A stretch of DNA of 32,215 nt from Lachnospiraceae bacterium (GCA_030523275.1 JAUNIX010000035.1:1-32215), one strand, 5' to 3'; positions 7,644 through 16,722 are shown, counted from the stretch's first letter. A program made the numbers and translations. The notes: a model not told the origin generated them from the letters alone.

Positions 7644-8681
7644 ATGAAACCAGTTGTAAAAGTTGTTCATGGTCCTAATGGTTGGGGCGGTCCGTTCACT
7701 CTTTGCGAAACAGAAACTCAGACAGTCGTTGCATCTATCACAGGTGGCGGTATTCATCCAATTGCAGCTCGTATTGCTGAATTACTTGGTGTTCCTGCTG
7801 TTGATGGATTCAAAAACAAAGTAGAACCAGAAAACATGATCGTAGCAGTTGTAGACTGCGGCGGTACTGCTCGTTGTGGTGTTTATCCAAAATATGGTGT
7901 TAAGACGATTGATGTTATTCCAATTGGTCCTTCCGGTCCATTGGCAAAATTCATCAAAGAAGACAATTTCTGTTCCGGTGTTGTTGTAGAAGAAATTCAG
8001 TTAGTTGAAGGAAGTGAAGCTGTAGCAGCAAGTGTAGAAGCGAATGTAGAATCTGCTGTTTTAGCATCTGAACCATCTGCATCCGGAAATATGGTTGACA
8101 GTGCAAAAGCTACAAAAGAAGCCAATACACCTGTTGAAGAAGAAAAACAGGGTGGAATTATGGGTGCCATCGCCGGTATGGGTAAAGCGATCGGTGGTGT
8201 CGTAAATACATTCTATCAAGCTGCCAGAGATACACTTGATATTATTTTAAAGAATATCATCCCATTTATGATGTTCATCAGTGTTATCGTAGGTATTATC
8301 AACTATACTGGTATTGGTAATATCTTAGCGAATGTTATCAAACCATTAGCTGGTAGTTTGCCAGGATTGTTAGCACTTTCTATTTTCTGTTCATTACCAT
8401 TCTTATCTCCGGTACTTGGGCCAGGTGCTGTTATCGCACAGATCATCGGAGTATTACTTGGTAACGAAATCGGAAAAGGTACCATTCCTGTTCAATATTC
8501 ATTACCTGCTTTATTTGCTATCAACGCACAGGTTGGTTGTGACTTCCTTCCTGTAGCATTAACACTTGCAGAAGCAGAAGATGAAACAATCAGTACTGGT
8601 GTTCCTGCAATCTTATTCTCTCGTCTGATTACAGGACCAATCACTGTTATTGTAGCTTACTTATTCAGTTTCGGTTTATAA
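7644..8681 (+). CDS. srlE: PTS glucitol/sorbitol transporter subunit EIIB/EIIC2
   Basis: A 345-residue protein with an N-terminal cytoplasmic EIIB domain (about 1-120) and a C-terminal membrane part (about 195-345). The phosphorylation-site region is VVDCGGTARCGVYPKYG with Cys72 and Cys78. The domains are joined by an acidic, Ala/Glu/Ser-rich linker (about 120-170). Hydrophobic segments begin at IILKNIIPFMMFISVIVGIIN. AGGAGG precedes the ATG. It is the last gene of the operon and is followed by a terminator. The EIIA protein (srlB/gutB) and sorbitol-6-phosphate dehydrogenase (srlD/gutD), which normally follow, are absent from the window, so those functions must be encoded elsewhere. Confidence 0.93.
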   Translation: MKPVVKVVHGPNGWGGPFTLCETETQTVVASITGGGIHPIAARIAELLGVPAVDGFKNKVEPENMIVAVVDCGGTARCGVYPKYGVKTIDVIPIGPSGPLAKFIKEDNFCSGVVVEEIQLVEGSEAVAASVEANVESAVLASEPSASGNMVDSAKATKEANTPVEEEKQGGIMGAIAGMGKAIGGVVNTFYQAARDTLDIILKNIIPFMMFISVIVGIINYTGIGNILANVIKPLAGSLPGLLALSIFCSLPFLSPVLGPGAVIAQIIGVLLGNEIGKGTIPVQYSLPALFAINAQVGCDFLPVALTLAEAEDETISTGVPAILFSRLITGPITVIVAYLFSFGL

Positions 8682-8757
8682 AATTAATACTAAATGATAA
8701 ACTATAATTAACAAGAACTAAATTAACTTTCAAAAATAAATTAAATTGCCAACTCTA

Positions 8758-8796
8758 AAGAAAAGGCTGTCGCACTTGCGGCGGCTTCTTCTTTTT
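8758..8796 (+). terminator. Intrinsic terminator of the gut operon
   Basis: A hairpin of 16 pairs with one A-C mismatch and a few G-T wobbles between 8758-8773 and 8778-8793, loop ACTT, followed by a short T-run. It ends the plus-strand transcript after srlE. Confidence 0.75.
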
Positions 8797-8832
8797 GTAT
8801 GAAAATTAACAGTATTTTATTTTGTATATAAT

Positions 8833-8863
8833 AAAAAAATCAAGCGGACGAGTCCGCTTGATT
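8833..8863 (-). terminator. Intrinsic terminator of the aspS-glyA operon
   Basis: Arms AATCAAGCGGAC (8838-8849) and GTCCGCTTGATT (8852-8863) are perfect complements. The A-run at 8833-8839 becomes a T-run on the minus strand. It lies 25 bases past the glyA stop codon. Confidence 0.85.
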
Positions 8864-8888
8864 TAACTTAAATGTATTTCATCCAATT

Positions 8889-10127
8889 TTAGTTTTCGTA
8901 TAATGGATATTTATCTGTCAGTCCTTTTACTAATGCAGCCGCTTTGTCTGTATCTTTCTCAATAACTGCCGCTTTCATTGCATCAGCGATAACTTTCATA
9001 TCATCTTCTTTTAATCCTCTTGTTGTAACAGCCGGTGTTCCAAGACGGATACCAGAAGTTACGAATGGGGATTTTGGATCATTTGGTACTGTATTTTTAT
9101 TACATGTAATATGAACGGAATCCAATAATTTTTCTACTTCTTTTCCAGTCAGATCAAGATTTTGTAAATCCACTAACATTAAATGGTTATCCGTACCACC
9201 AGATACAATATTAAATCCATTTTCCTGTAATGCTTTAGAAAGAGCATTTGCATTTTTCACAACCTGTGTCTGATAAGCCTTGAATTCATCGCTTAATGCT
9301 TCTTTGAAGCAAACAGCTTTACCAGCGATTACATGCATCAATGGACCGCCCTGAATTCCAGGGAAAATAGCCTTATTAAAGTTATATTTTTTATTTACCT
9401 CTTCGCTGCACATAATCATACCACCACGAGGTCCACGAAGTGTTTTGTGCGTTGTAGTTGTAACAACATGTGCATATGGAATTGGGCTTTCATGAAGTCC
9501 AGCTGCTACCAGACCAGCGATATGAGCCATATCCACCATTAATACCGCACCAACTTTATCTGCAATTTCACGGAAACGTTTAAAATCAATGGCTCTTGCA
9601 TAAGCACTTGCGCCAGCAACGATTAATTTCGGTTTACATTCTAAAGCGATACGCTCTACTTCATCATAGTCAATAAATCCTTCGTCATTGACACCATATG
9701 GCACAACATTGTAGTTCACACCAGACATATTGACAGGACTTCCATGTGTCAAATGTCCGCCATGATCAAGATTCATACCCATGAAAGTATCCCCAACATT
9801 CATAACGGCAAAGAATACAGCCATATTTGCCTGTGCACCTGAGTGAGGCTGTACATTGACATATTCGCAGCCAAATAACTCTTTTGCTCTCTCTCTTGCT
9901 AAATCTTCCACTACATCGACATGTTCACATCCACCATAATAACGTTTACCTGGATATCCCTCTGCATATTTATTTGTCAAATGGCTTCCCATTGCTTGCA
10001 TAACAGCCTCTGAAACAAGGTTTTCAGAAGCAATCAGCTCTAAATTGTTACGTTGTCTTCCTAATTCTGCATCCATAGCAGCCATCACTTCTGGATCTGC
10101 TGCTGCAACTTTGTCAAATTTTAACAT
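8889..10127 (-). CDS. glyA: Serine hydroxymethyltransferase
   Basis: A 412-residue cytoplasmic PLP enzyme, full length for bacterial GlyA. It interconverts serine and glycine with tetrahydrofolate, supplying one-carbon units. Visible motifs are the N-terminal [27 protein letters not shown], the PLP-pocket MVDMAHIAG, and the PLP lysine at Lys228 in [21 protein letters not shown] is placed nine bases before the ATG. It is the last gene of aspS-ACT-glyA, 54 bases after the ACT gene, and is followed by a strong terminator. Joining glyA with an aspartokinase-like ACT protein hints at amino-acid-dependent control of the operon products, which is inference. Confidence 0.97.
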   Translation of the reverse strand: MLKFDKVAAADPEVMAAMDAELGRQRNNLELIASENLVSEAVMQAMGSHLTNKYAEGYPGKRYYGGCEHVDVVEDLARERAKELFGCEYVNVQPHSGAQANMAVFFAVMNVGDTFMGMNLDHGGHLTHGSPVNMSGVNYNVVPYGVNDEGFIDYDEVERIALECKPKLIVAGASAYARAIDFKRFREIADKVGAVLMVDMAHIAGLVAAGLHESPIPYAHVVTTTTHKTLRGPRGGMIMCSEEVNKKYNFNKAIFPGIQGGPLMHVIAGKAVCFKEALSDEFKAYQTQVVKNANALSKALQENGFNIVSGGTDNHLMLVDLQNLDLTGKEVEKLLDSVHITCNKNTVPNDPKSPFVTSGIRLGTPAVTTRGLKEDDMKVIADAMKAAVIEKDTDKAAALVKGLTDKYPLYEN

Positions 10128-10181
10128 GACATCCTCCTTATTGTACTTCTTGATAATATGTTCTACCCATATTACCTATGA

Positions 10182-10658
10182 TTATTCTATATCTGCAAAT
10201 TTATTTTTTAATGCCTCTACGGCACGATCTACTTTATTTCTACGGATAGAAACTGCGATTTTAATTTCCGATGTATAAATCATTTCAATGTTGATACCAC
10301 AACCATATAATGCTTCAAACATCATAGATGCTGCACCTGGGTTTGACATCATACCAGCACCTCTAATCGATACAATACCTACTTCTTTATCAACCGAAAT
10401 GCTAGCATAATCTGATTCATCAAACGTTTTTTTCAACACCTCAACTACCTGATCAGCAACGTCCTCGAGAACAACAAATGACATATCTTTTGTCTTATCA
10501 CGACCGATTGACTGTAAAATCAGTTCTACATTTAAATTATTTTCTGCCAATGCACCAAATAATTTCGCTGCAACACCTGGTTCATCCTTTAATGACATTA
10601 CACTGATCTGTGCAGTATTCGCATTAGATTGTACGCCATTTACTAACATTCTTTCCAT
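10182..10658 (-). CDS. Stand-alone double-ACT protein, aspartokinase regulatory-domain-like
   Basis: A 158-residue protein that consists only of two ACT domains (about residues 16-83 and 92-158). The first begins with NTAQISVMSLKDEPGVAAKLFGALAENNLNVELILQS and the second with IVSIRGAGMMSNPGAASMMFEALYGCGINIEMIYTSEIKIAVSI. Both are typical of the C-terminal regulatory half of aspartate kinases (the beta-subunit region). The amino acid kinase domain is missing: upstream is aspS, not a kinase fragment, so this is not a remnant of a gene in place. It is 20 bases after aspS and 54 before glyA. It probably binds an amino acid such as lysine, threonine or serine and acts as a free regulatory subunit. 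Partner and ligand are unknown. Confidence 0.85.
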   Translation of the reverse strand: MERMLVNGVQSNANTAQISVMSLKDEPGVAAKLFGALAENNLNVELILQSIGRDKTKDMSFVVLEDVADQVVEVLKKTFDESDYASISVDKEVGIVSIRGAGMMSNPGAASMMFEALYGCGINIEMIYTSEIKIAVSIRRNKVDRAVEALKNKFADIE

Positions 10659-10678
10659 AATCTTATCCTCCGACTCTT

Positions 10679-12469
10679 TTATTTATCTTCTAAATCTAAC
10701 TGAATCTGTAATTCGTTTAGCTGTATATCATCAACTGGTGCTGGTGCTTCTGTCATCAGACAGGAAGCATCCTTTACTTTCGGAAATGCGATAACATCAC
10801 GAATACTGTCTTCGCCTGTCATCCACATAATCAGTCGATCCAAACCATACGCAAGTCCTGCGTGAGGTGGCACACCATATTTAAATGCTTCTAATAAGAA
10901 GCCGAAACGTTCATGAGCCTCTTCTTTTGTAAATCCAAGACATTCAAACATTTTTTCCTGAATATCATTCTGGAAAATACGAACAGAACCACCACCTAAT
11001 TCAGTACCATTTAAAACAATGTCATAGGCTTTTGCACGCACTCTGCCCGGATCAGAATCAATATACTGTAAATCTTCTTCCATTGGCATCGTAAACGGAT
11101 GATGCATCGCTGTATAACGATTTTCATCTTCATTCCACTCTAATAATGGGAATTCTGTTACCCATAAGAACTTGAACTCTCCTTCTGGAATCATATCGTA
11201 TTTCTTCGCAATTTCCAGACGAAGGTTACCCAGTACGTCATAAACAACTGCATTTTTATCTGCTGCAAATAACAGTAAATCTCCCGGTTTACCTCCCATG
11301 GCATCAATCAATGCAGTCATCTCTTCTTCCTTCATAAATTTTGCAAAAGAGGATTTCACACTGCCATCTGATTTTAACTGGATATAAGCGAGTCCTTTTG
11401 CACCAAAATCTTTAGCAAATTTTACGAGCACATCGATTTTCTTTCTTCCCAGATTACCTTGTCCAGTTGCATTGATACCACGAACTGTTCCACCAGCTTC
11501 AATTGCACCTTTAAATACAACAAAATCACAATCTTTTACAACCTCTGTAACATCGGTCAATTCCATGCCAAAACGCATATCTGGTTTATCAGAGCCAAAT
11601 CGATCCATAGCTTCCTGCCAAGTCATACGTGGAATTGGCAATGCAACATCAACATCTAAAATTTCTTTAAAAATCTTAGCCAATAGTCTTTCATTTACAT
11701 CAATGACATCATCCACATCAACAAAAGATAATTCCATATCGATCTGTGTAAATTCAGGCTGTCTGTCTGCACGTAAATCCTCGTCTCTAAAGCATTTTAC
11801 AATCTGGAAGTAACGATCATATCCAGAACACATCAAAAGCTGTTTAAAGAGCTGTGGAGACTGTGGTAACGCATAAAAAGAACCTGGATGTACACGACTT
11901 GGTACCAAATAATCTCTTGCACCCTCTGGTGTTGATTTTGTTAACATTGGCGTTTCAATCTCTAAAAAGCCTTCTTCCGCTAAGAAATTTCGTACCAACA
12001 TCGCAACTTTGCTTCTGATGATCAAATTTCTTTGGATATTTGGTCTTCTAAGATCCAGATAACGATATTTTAAACGAACTTCATCTTTTACTTTTAAATT
12101 TGCATCAATTGGAATTGGTGGTGTTTCTGATTCTGATAAAATACGCAGTTCTTCTGCTTTGATTTCAATATCACCTGTTTTTAAGTTTTGATTCACAGCA
12201 CCACTTCTTTGTTCTACGGTACCAACAACTGCAATTACATATTCATTTCTTAACTTTTCTGCTTTTTCAAATCCTTCTGTTCCAATTGTCTCTTCATCGA
12301 AAATAATCTGAAGGAGTCCAGAACGATCACGTAAATCCACAAAAATCAGACTACCAAGATTACGTCTTTTCTGTACCCAGCCCATAACGGTTACTTTTTC
12401 GCCGATCAGTTGATTCGAAACCTCCGTACATCGATGAGAACGTTTCAGACCAGTCATAGATTCTGCCAT
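10679..12469 (-). CDS. aspS: Aspartyl-tRNA synthetase
   Basis: A 596-residue class II synthetase of the bacterial type: N-terminal OB-fold anticodon-binding domain (about 15-110), catalytic core, and an inserted GAD domain (about 300-410). Motif 2 is FRDEDLRADRQPEFTQIDMELSF and motif 3 is GLAYGLDRLIMWMTGEDSIRDVIAFPK. The frame is open 16 codons upstream, but the ATG at 12469 has AGGAGGA (12477-12483 on the opposite strand) at proper spacing and matches family starts. It may be non-discriminating if the organism makes Asn-tRNA through GatCAB; this cannot be decided here. No T-box is seen in the short leader; a 12-bp palindrome (12499-12510) is present instead. Confidence 0.97.
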   Translation of the reverse strand: MAESMTGLKRSHRCTEVSNQLIGEKVTVMGWVQKRRNLGSLIFVDLRDRSGLLQIIFDEETIGTEGFEKAEKLRNEYVIAVVGTVEQRSGAVNQNLKTGDIEIKAEELRILSESETPPIPIDANLKVKDEVRLKYRYLDLRRPNIQRNLIIRSKVAMLVRNFLAEEGFLEIETPMLTKSTPEGARDYLVPSRVHPGSFYALPQSPQLFKQLLMCSGYDRYFQIVKCFRDEDLRADRQPEFTQIDMELSFVDVDDVIDVNERLLAKIFKEILDVDVALPIPRMTWQEAMDRFGSDKPDMRFGMELTDVTEVVKDCDFVVFKGAIEAGGTVRGINATGQGNLGRKKIDVLVKFAKDFGAKGLAYIQLKSDGSVKSSFAKFMKEEEMTALIDAMGGKPGDLLLFAADKNAVVYDVLGNLRLEIAKKYDMIPEGEFKFLWVTEFPLLEWNEDENRYTAMHHPFTMPMEEDLQYIDSDPGRVRAKAYDIVLNGTELGGGSVRIFQNDIQEKMFECLGFTKEEAHERFGFLLEAFKYGVPPHAGLAYGLDRLIMWMTGEDSIRDVIAFPKVKDASCLMTEAPAPVDDIQLNELQIQLDLEDK

Positions 12470-12498
12470 AGTTTTATCCTCCTGCTCTATGATAAGAA

Positions 12499-12510
12499 AC
12501 CTATATAGGT
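12499..12510. promoter_or_regulatory. 12-bp perfect palindrome in the aspS leader
   Basis: ACCTATATAGGT lies between the AT-rich promoter region and the aspS ribosome binding site, flanked by partial extension of the symmetry (GA/TC outside one mismatch). It could be an operator or a small mRNA hairpin. Confidence 0.35.
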
Positions 12511-12556
12511 ATCTCATTTTATAATTTTATCTCTATCATTATAAACAAAAGAATCG

Positions 12557-12605
12557 AAAATGTATAGTGTCAATTCTGTACATTTTTCATTTTTTATACT
12601 ATAAT
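12557..12605 (+). promoter_or_regulatory. Promoter and candidate operator of the flavin reductase-like gene
   Basis: TGTACA (12577-12582), 17-base spacer and TATAAT (12600-12605) form a plausible promoter. AAAATGTA (12557-12564) and TACATTTT (12579-12586) are an exact 8-bp inverted repeat with a 14-base gap, and the right half overlaps the -35 box, as expected for a repressor site. No regulator gene is adjacent. Confidence 0.45.
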
Positions 12606-12636
12606 ATAAAGTAATTTTTCATAATGGAGGTAAGAT

Positions 12637-13149
12637 ATGGCAAATTATAAAGAAATAAAACCAGAAGAATTAAAAAATAATCCATTTCAATTAATTGGAA
12701 AAGACTGGATGCTTGTAACTGCCAAAAATGGTGACGATATTAATACAATGACTGCTTCCTGGGGTGGTATGGGTGTTATGTGGAATAAAAACGTAGCTGT
12801 TACTGTATTACGCCCACAGCGCTGTACAAAGAAATTTGTAGATGCCACAGATCGTTTCAGCCTGACATTTTACGATGAAAGCTATCGTGCAGATATGACA
12901 TATGTAGGTAGACATTCCGGCAACGATGATCCTGATAAAATTGATAAGACAAACTTAACACCTGCTGAAATTGATGATGTTCCATATTTTGAAGGTGCTA
13001 AGATGATTCTTGTCTGCAAAAAATTATACGTGCAGGAAATGAATCCAGAAGGATTTATTGAAAAAAATCTCGATGCAGCAAATTATCCAGACAAAGATTA
13101 TCATTTTATGTATGTAGCTGAGATTGAAAAAATGTATATGGCTGAATAA
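12637..13149 (+). CDS. Flavin reductase-like FMN-binding protein
   Basis: A 170-residue soluble protein of the flavin reductase-like (split-barrel FMN-binding) superfamily. Typical features are WMLVTAKNGDDINTMTASWGGMGVMWNKNVAVTVLRPQR near residues 25-62, the phosphate-binding part around TKKFVDATDRFSLTFYD, and a C-terminal HFMYVAEIEKMY strand. Such proteins bind FMN and reduce it or other acceptors with NAD(P)H; the short single-domain clostridial type is of unknown physiological role. GGAGGT is seven bases before the ATG. It is divergent from aspS, monocistronic, and ends in a terminator shared with hisS. An inverted repeat over its promoter suggests it is regulated. Confidence 0.88.
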   Translation: MANYKEIKPEELKNNPFQLIGKDWMLVTAKNGDDINTMTASWGGMGVMWNKNVAVTVLRPQRCTKKFVDATDRFSLTFYDESYRADMTYVGRHSGNDDPDKIDKTNLTPAEIDDVPYFEGAKMILVCKKLYVQEMNPEGFIEKNLDAANYPDKDYHFMYVAEIEKMYMAE

Positions 13150-13202
13150 ATTTCACAACAGGACGAAGATTTTTAAGTTTCAAAATTCTTTGCATAAAAC
13201 AC

Positions 13203-13248
13203 AAAAAAGGTGATACTTCAAAAATAAACTTTGGGGTATCACCTTTTT
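13203..13248. terminator. Bidirectional intrinsic terminator
   Basis: AAAAAGGTGATAC (13204-13216) and GTATCACCTTTTT (13236-13248) pair perfectly over 13 bases with a 19-base loop. It serves the flavin reductase gene (plus) and the convergent rel-hisS operon (minus). Confidence 0.85.
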
Positions 13249-13303
13249 ATGTATGGTATTCGTGGCAGACTTGTCCGCTTTGTTCTGTTTTATGAAAAGT
13301 CTA

Positions 13304-14668
13304 TCACTTCTCGCCAGAGATAATTGCCTCTCCTTCTAATTCAAATAAGGAAGCAATCATCGTTTCAACGGCATCATCTAATGAAACAGTCACCTGCTCA
13401 CCAGAATACATATTTTTCACGGTTACTTTGTCTTCTTTGATTTCATCTTCTCCTAAGAACATTGCATATGGAATTGATAATTTATTTGCATAAGAAATTT
13501 TTGCTTTAAATTTCTTCTTTTCCATATAAATTTGTGTGCGAAGACCTTCATCGCGAAGTCTTGCTGAAATGCTGACAGCCGTTGACATATCATCCGTCAT
13601 AGGAATAATCAAGACATCTGCAGGAGCATTTAATTTTGTATTTAAATATTTATATTCATTCAATACATAGAAAAATCTCGTCAAGCCGATTGACATACCA
13701 ACACCTGGAAGACTTTTCTTTGTATAATATTCTGCAAGATTATCATATCTTCCACCGCTACATACACTACCGATTTCCGGATGATCGTTGACAAATGTTT
13801 CATAGACAGTTCCTGTATAATAATCAAGTCCACGTGCGATTGACAAATCGATACGATAATTCTTTTCTGGAACACCAAATTTACCGATATAATAAATGAC
13901 ATCTTTTAATTCCTGATAACCAAGGTCAAATGTCTCACTCTTTCCCGTATAAGTTTCTAATTTCGCAAGAACATTTTCATTGGTATCTTTGTATGTCATT
14001 AATTCAATGAGCATCGCAGCTGTTTCTATTTCAACACCAAGTCCTATCAATTCTTCTTTAGTTGCCTCAACACCAATCTTATCAATCTTATCAATCGTAC
14101 GCATGATGTCGGTTGCGTTCTCATCCAAACCATTCATTTCAAATAAACCATTTAAAATCTTACGGTTATTGATACGAATCGTAAAATCAGAAAGCCCTAG
14201 ATCCGTAAAAATCGTATAAATAATGCTTGGAATTTCAGCATCATTTACAATACTAAGCGAACCATCGCCAATAATATCAATATCTGCCTGATAAAACTCT
14301 CTAAAACGTCCTTTTTGTGCACGCTCTCCACGGTATACTTTCCCAATTGCATAACGTTTAAATGGGAATGTAATCGCTGAATAATTCTTTGCTACGTATT
14401 TTGCCAAAGGAACCGTCAGATCAAACCGCATCGCAATGTCTTTGTCCCCTTTGTTAAAACGATACACCTGTTTTTCTGTTTCGCCAGCTGATTTTGCGAG
14501 CAAAATCTCACTATATTCTAATACCGGGGTATCAATTGGAAAAAAACCATACATCTGATAGGTATCCTCTAATGTACGTTTGATCCTCTCAAATAAAACT
14601 TGTTCCTGAGGAGGTAATTCCATAAACCCAGACAGCGTTCTAGGTGTAATTATATTTCTCTTGCTCAT
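13304..14668 (-). CDS. hisS: Histidyl-tRNA synthetase
   Basis: A 454-residue class II synthetase charging tRNA-His. Motif 2 is YRGERAQKGRFREFYQADIDIIG; the histidine-specific motifs are seen as LDYYTGTVYE and, further on, GGRYDNLAEYY. The C-terminal anticodon-binding domain begins near residue 340 (PADVLIIPMTDD). It is the last gene of rel-MBL-hemZ-HD-GYP-hisS, 22 bases after the HD-GYP gene, with AGAGAGA-type purines before the ATG. No T-box leader is present, which fits transcription from the upstream operon promoter. Length is somewhat above the usual 420-430 because of a small C-terminal extension (ELEGEAIISGEK). Confidence 0.96.
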   Translation of the reverse strand: MSKRNIITPRTLSGFMELPPQEQVLFERIKRTLEDTYQMYGFFPIDTPVLEYSEILLAKSAGETEKQVYRFNKGDKDIAMRFDLTVPLAKYVAKNYSAITFPFKRYAIGKVYRGERAQKGRFREFYQADIDIIGDGSLSIVNDAEIPSIIYTIFTDLGLSDFTIRINNRKILNGLFEMNGLDENATDIMRTIDKIDKIGVEATKEELIGLGVEIETAAMLIELMTYKDTNENVLAKLETYTGKSETFDLGYQELKDVIYYIGKFGVPEKNYRIDLSIARGLDYYTGTVYETFVNDHPEIGSVCSGGRYDNLAEYYTKKSLPGVGMSIGLTRFFYVLNEYKYLNTKLNAPADVLIIPMTDDMSTAVSISARLRDEGLRTQIYMEKKKFKAKISYANKLSIPYAMFLGEDEIKEDKVTVKNMYSGEQVTVSLDDAVETMIASLFELEGEAIISGEK

Positions 14669-14690
14669 AAAAAATCTCTCTTTCTATTGT

Positions 14691-15281
14691 TTATTCAACC
14701 CCAAACTCTTCCAAAATTTGTTTAAACTCTCTCGAATAAACCATATTTTGAAGTGTCAGGTATACTTTCATATCAAAATTTTTCACATCATTAATCATCA
14801 TATCGAGTGCTGCATCGAGATCAAAAGCCTCTCCACAACTACAATTTGAAATCAATGCACCAAAACAATCACATACATGTAAAATTCTTCCTTCTAATGG
14901 AATCGAGTCCCCTTTTATATTATTGGGATATCCAGAACCATCAAAATTTTCATGGTGCGTCAATACAGCAGATAAAATTCTATCATGAAATCCTTTTTCT
15001 TTCAAGATAGCATATCCAGTTGAAGGATGCATTCGTATATAACGTGCCTCATCAATTGCCATAATATTATCATATTTTTGAAGTAGATAAGAATAAATTT
15101 TAATTTTGCCAATATCATGTACCATGCCGGCCATCGCCATATCATAACAAAAATCGGGATCCATTTTCATCTCTTTGGAGACCATAAATGCCAAATTACT
15201 CACAAGCATGCTATGTTCTATAATCGATTCAAAGCTACTCCCGATTGGAGTTTCCATATCATATTTGTTATAAGATAACAT
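14691..15281 (-). CDS. HD-GYP domain phosphohydrolase
   Basis: A 196-residue protein that is almost only an HD-GYP domain. The metal-binding HD is His55-Asp56 (MVHDIGKIK), and the signature HHENFDGSGYP spans residues 109-119, followed by GRILHVCDCFGAL. HD-GYP domains hydrolyse cyclic dinucleotides, chiefly c-di-GMP. No receiver, PAS or membrane domain is attached, so the input signal is unclear. The start codon overlaps the end of hemZ by 14 bases, showing translational coupling. Its place in an operon with the (p)ppGpp enzyme is conserved in relatives as far as I recall; a functional link between the two nucleotide signals is inference. Confidence 0.88.
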   Translation of the reverse strand: MLSYNKYDMETPIGSSFESIIEHSMLVSNLAFMVSKEMKMDPDFCYDMAMAGMVHDIGKIKIYSYLLQKYDNIMAIDEARYIRMHPSTGYAILKEKGFHDRILSAVLTHHENFDGSGYPNNIKGDSIPLEGRILHVCDCFGALISNCSCGEAFDLDAALDMMINDVKNFDMKVYLTLQNMVYSREFKQILEEFGVE

Positions 15282-16716
15282 TTTTGTATTTATCCTCCAT
15301 CATTGCACTTTTTCGGTTAATCATTTCCTCTATCCGTTCAATATAATGATCTACATTTTTTACATTTTCGGAACGTTGAATCTTAGGTGTTCGGTCTTCA
15401 AATACATATTTTGATGATGCACCAGCTCCTAACGCGATAATATCCTGCTTTTCTTCCATGATTAAAATATTATACAGACACTCTAATCCCGGCTTTGCAT
15501 ACCCAATATTCTCCAGATTTCCTGGAATATTTTTTTGGCGATACAAATAATACGGTGATAGTCCCAAACGACCGGCATAATCATCTACTAATTCCAGCAT
15601 TTCATTTGTAGCTCCTTTGATCAACGAACGATACCGCTCCATCTGGATATTTAAGTTTGCTGCTCTTTTGACTGCAAGTGAATGAACCGTCAGACTATCT
15701 GGTTTCAATCCATAAATCTGCTGCAACGTTTTTTCTACGTGTCGAATGTCTTCCCCTGGAAGGCCAACGATCATATCCATATTAATATTCTTATGCCCTA
15801 CTTTTCTCGCCATCCAAAAAGCATCTATCGTCTGTTCAACTGTGTGCGCGCGACCAATCAGATTTAAAGTTTCTTGATTCATCGTCTGTGGATTAATGCT
15901 GATTCTTGTCACACCACATGCAAGCATAACCTCTAATTTTTCCTTTGTAATACTATCCGGGCGTCCTGCCTCAACAGTAAACTCTCTTACATGAGTAAAA
16001 TCAAAACTCTGCTTAACCTTTACAAGTAGCCTTCTTAATTGATCTGCGTTTATGGAAGTTGGAGTCCCGCCACCAAAATAAACAGAAATCAGCTTTTTAT
16101 TCTGGCACATCCTGCTGACATAATCAATCTCTTTGAAAAGAGCTTCCAAATAAGCATCTACTTTATCTTTGTAACGAGCAATTGGATAAGACGTAAAAGA
16201 GCAATAAAGGCATGTCGATGGGCAAAACGGAATCCCTATATATAGACTGTACTGTTCTTCGTAATCAATCTTTTGTAAAATTTCATGCTCATATTCTGCA
16301 ACTTTCGTACAAATTTCTGCTTTTTGTACAGTGCAGTGATAAGTCTCTAAAAAACCATTGATAATGTCATCATGGGATTTTCCATGTTCAATCCCATCCA
16401 ATGCAATTTTTGTTGGTCTCACCCCTGTTAAAGTTCCCCAGGGCAGTTCTTTCTTCGTCACATCACTTAACATATCATACAATGCCGTTTTAACAGGATC
16501 ACGTGATATCCCCTGGCACTGAGTGACTGCAATCACCTGTTCCTCTTTTATTAAGCAAAAGGCTACCTGATTATAGGTAACCTCTGCTTTCATATACAAC
16601 TCATATTGATCCGATGTATCCGTGACTTTTTTTATTTTCTCACCAAAGAAAAAAGCATACAACATATCACGTACATCTGATTCGATTCTATTATCGTTTA
16701 GTATTAATCCAATCAT
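15268..16716 (-). CDS. hemZ: HemZ-type radical SAM protein (coproporphyrinogen dehydrogenase family)
   Basis: A 482-residue radical SAM enzyme. The 4Fe-4S cysteines are Cys165, Cys169 and Cys172 in GIPFCPSTCLYCSFTSYP; SAM-binding glycine motif YFGGGTPTS and INPQTMNQETLNLIGRAHT follow. The N-terminal 150 residues, including PWGTLTGVRPTK, are the HemZ-specific extension. HemZ is annotated as oxygen-independent coproporphyrinogen III oxidase, but it belongs to the HemN/HemW group, which also includes heme chaperones. No other heme gene is in the window, and many Lachnospiraceae lack a heme pathway, so its true substrate is open. It is 6 bases after the MBL gene and overlaps the HD-GYP gene. Confidence 0.92.
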   Translation of the reverse strand: MIGLILNDNRIESDVRDMLYAFFFGEKIKKVTDTSDQYELYMKAEVTYNQVAFCLIKEEQVIAVTQCQGISRDPVKTALYDMLSDVTKKELPWGTLTGVRPTKIALDGIEHGKSHDDIINGFLETYHCTVQKAEICTKVAEYEHEILQKIDYEEQYSLYIGIPFCPSTCLYCSFTSYPIARYKDKVDAYLEALFKEIDYVSRMCQNKKLISVYFGGGTPTSINADQLRRLLVKVKQSFDFTHVREFTVEAGRPDSITKEKLEVMLACGVTRISINPQTMNQETLNLIGRAHTVEQTIDAFWMARKVGHKNINMDMIVGLPGEDIRHVEKTLQQIYGLKPDSLTVHSLAVKRAANLNIQMERYRSLIKGATNEMLELVDDYAGRLGLSPYYLYRQKNIPGNLENIGYAKPGLECLYNILIMEEKQDIIALGAGASSKYVFEDRTPKIQRSENVKNVDHYIERIEEMINRKSAMMEDKYKNVIL

Positions 16717-16722
16717 AATTAT

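Noticed and set aside
11472..11813. Open plus-strand frame of 113 codons inside aspS
   Set aside because: It is antisense to conserved AspRS coding sequence, lacks a ribosome binding site and is Ser/Thr/Ile-rich as expected of a shadow frame.
12470..12636. T-box or other riboswitch upstream of aspS
   Set aside because: The gap is too short and the conserved T-box sequence is absent.
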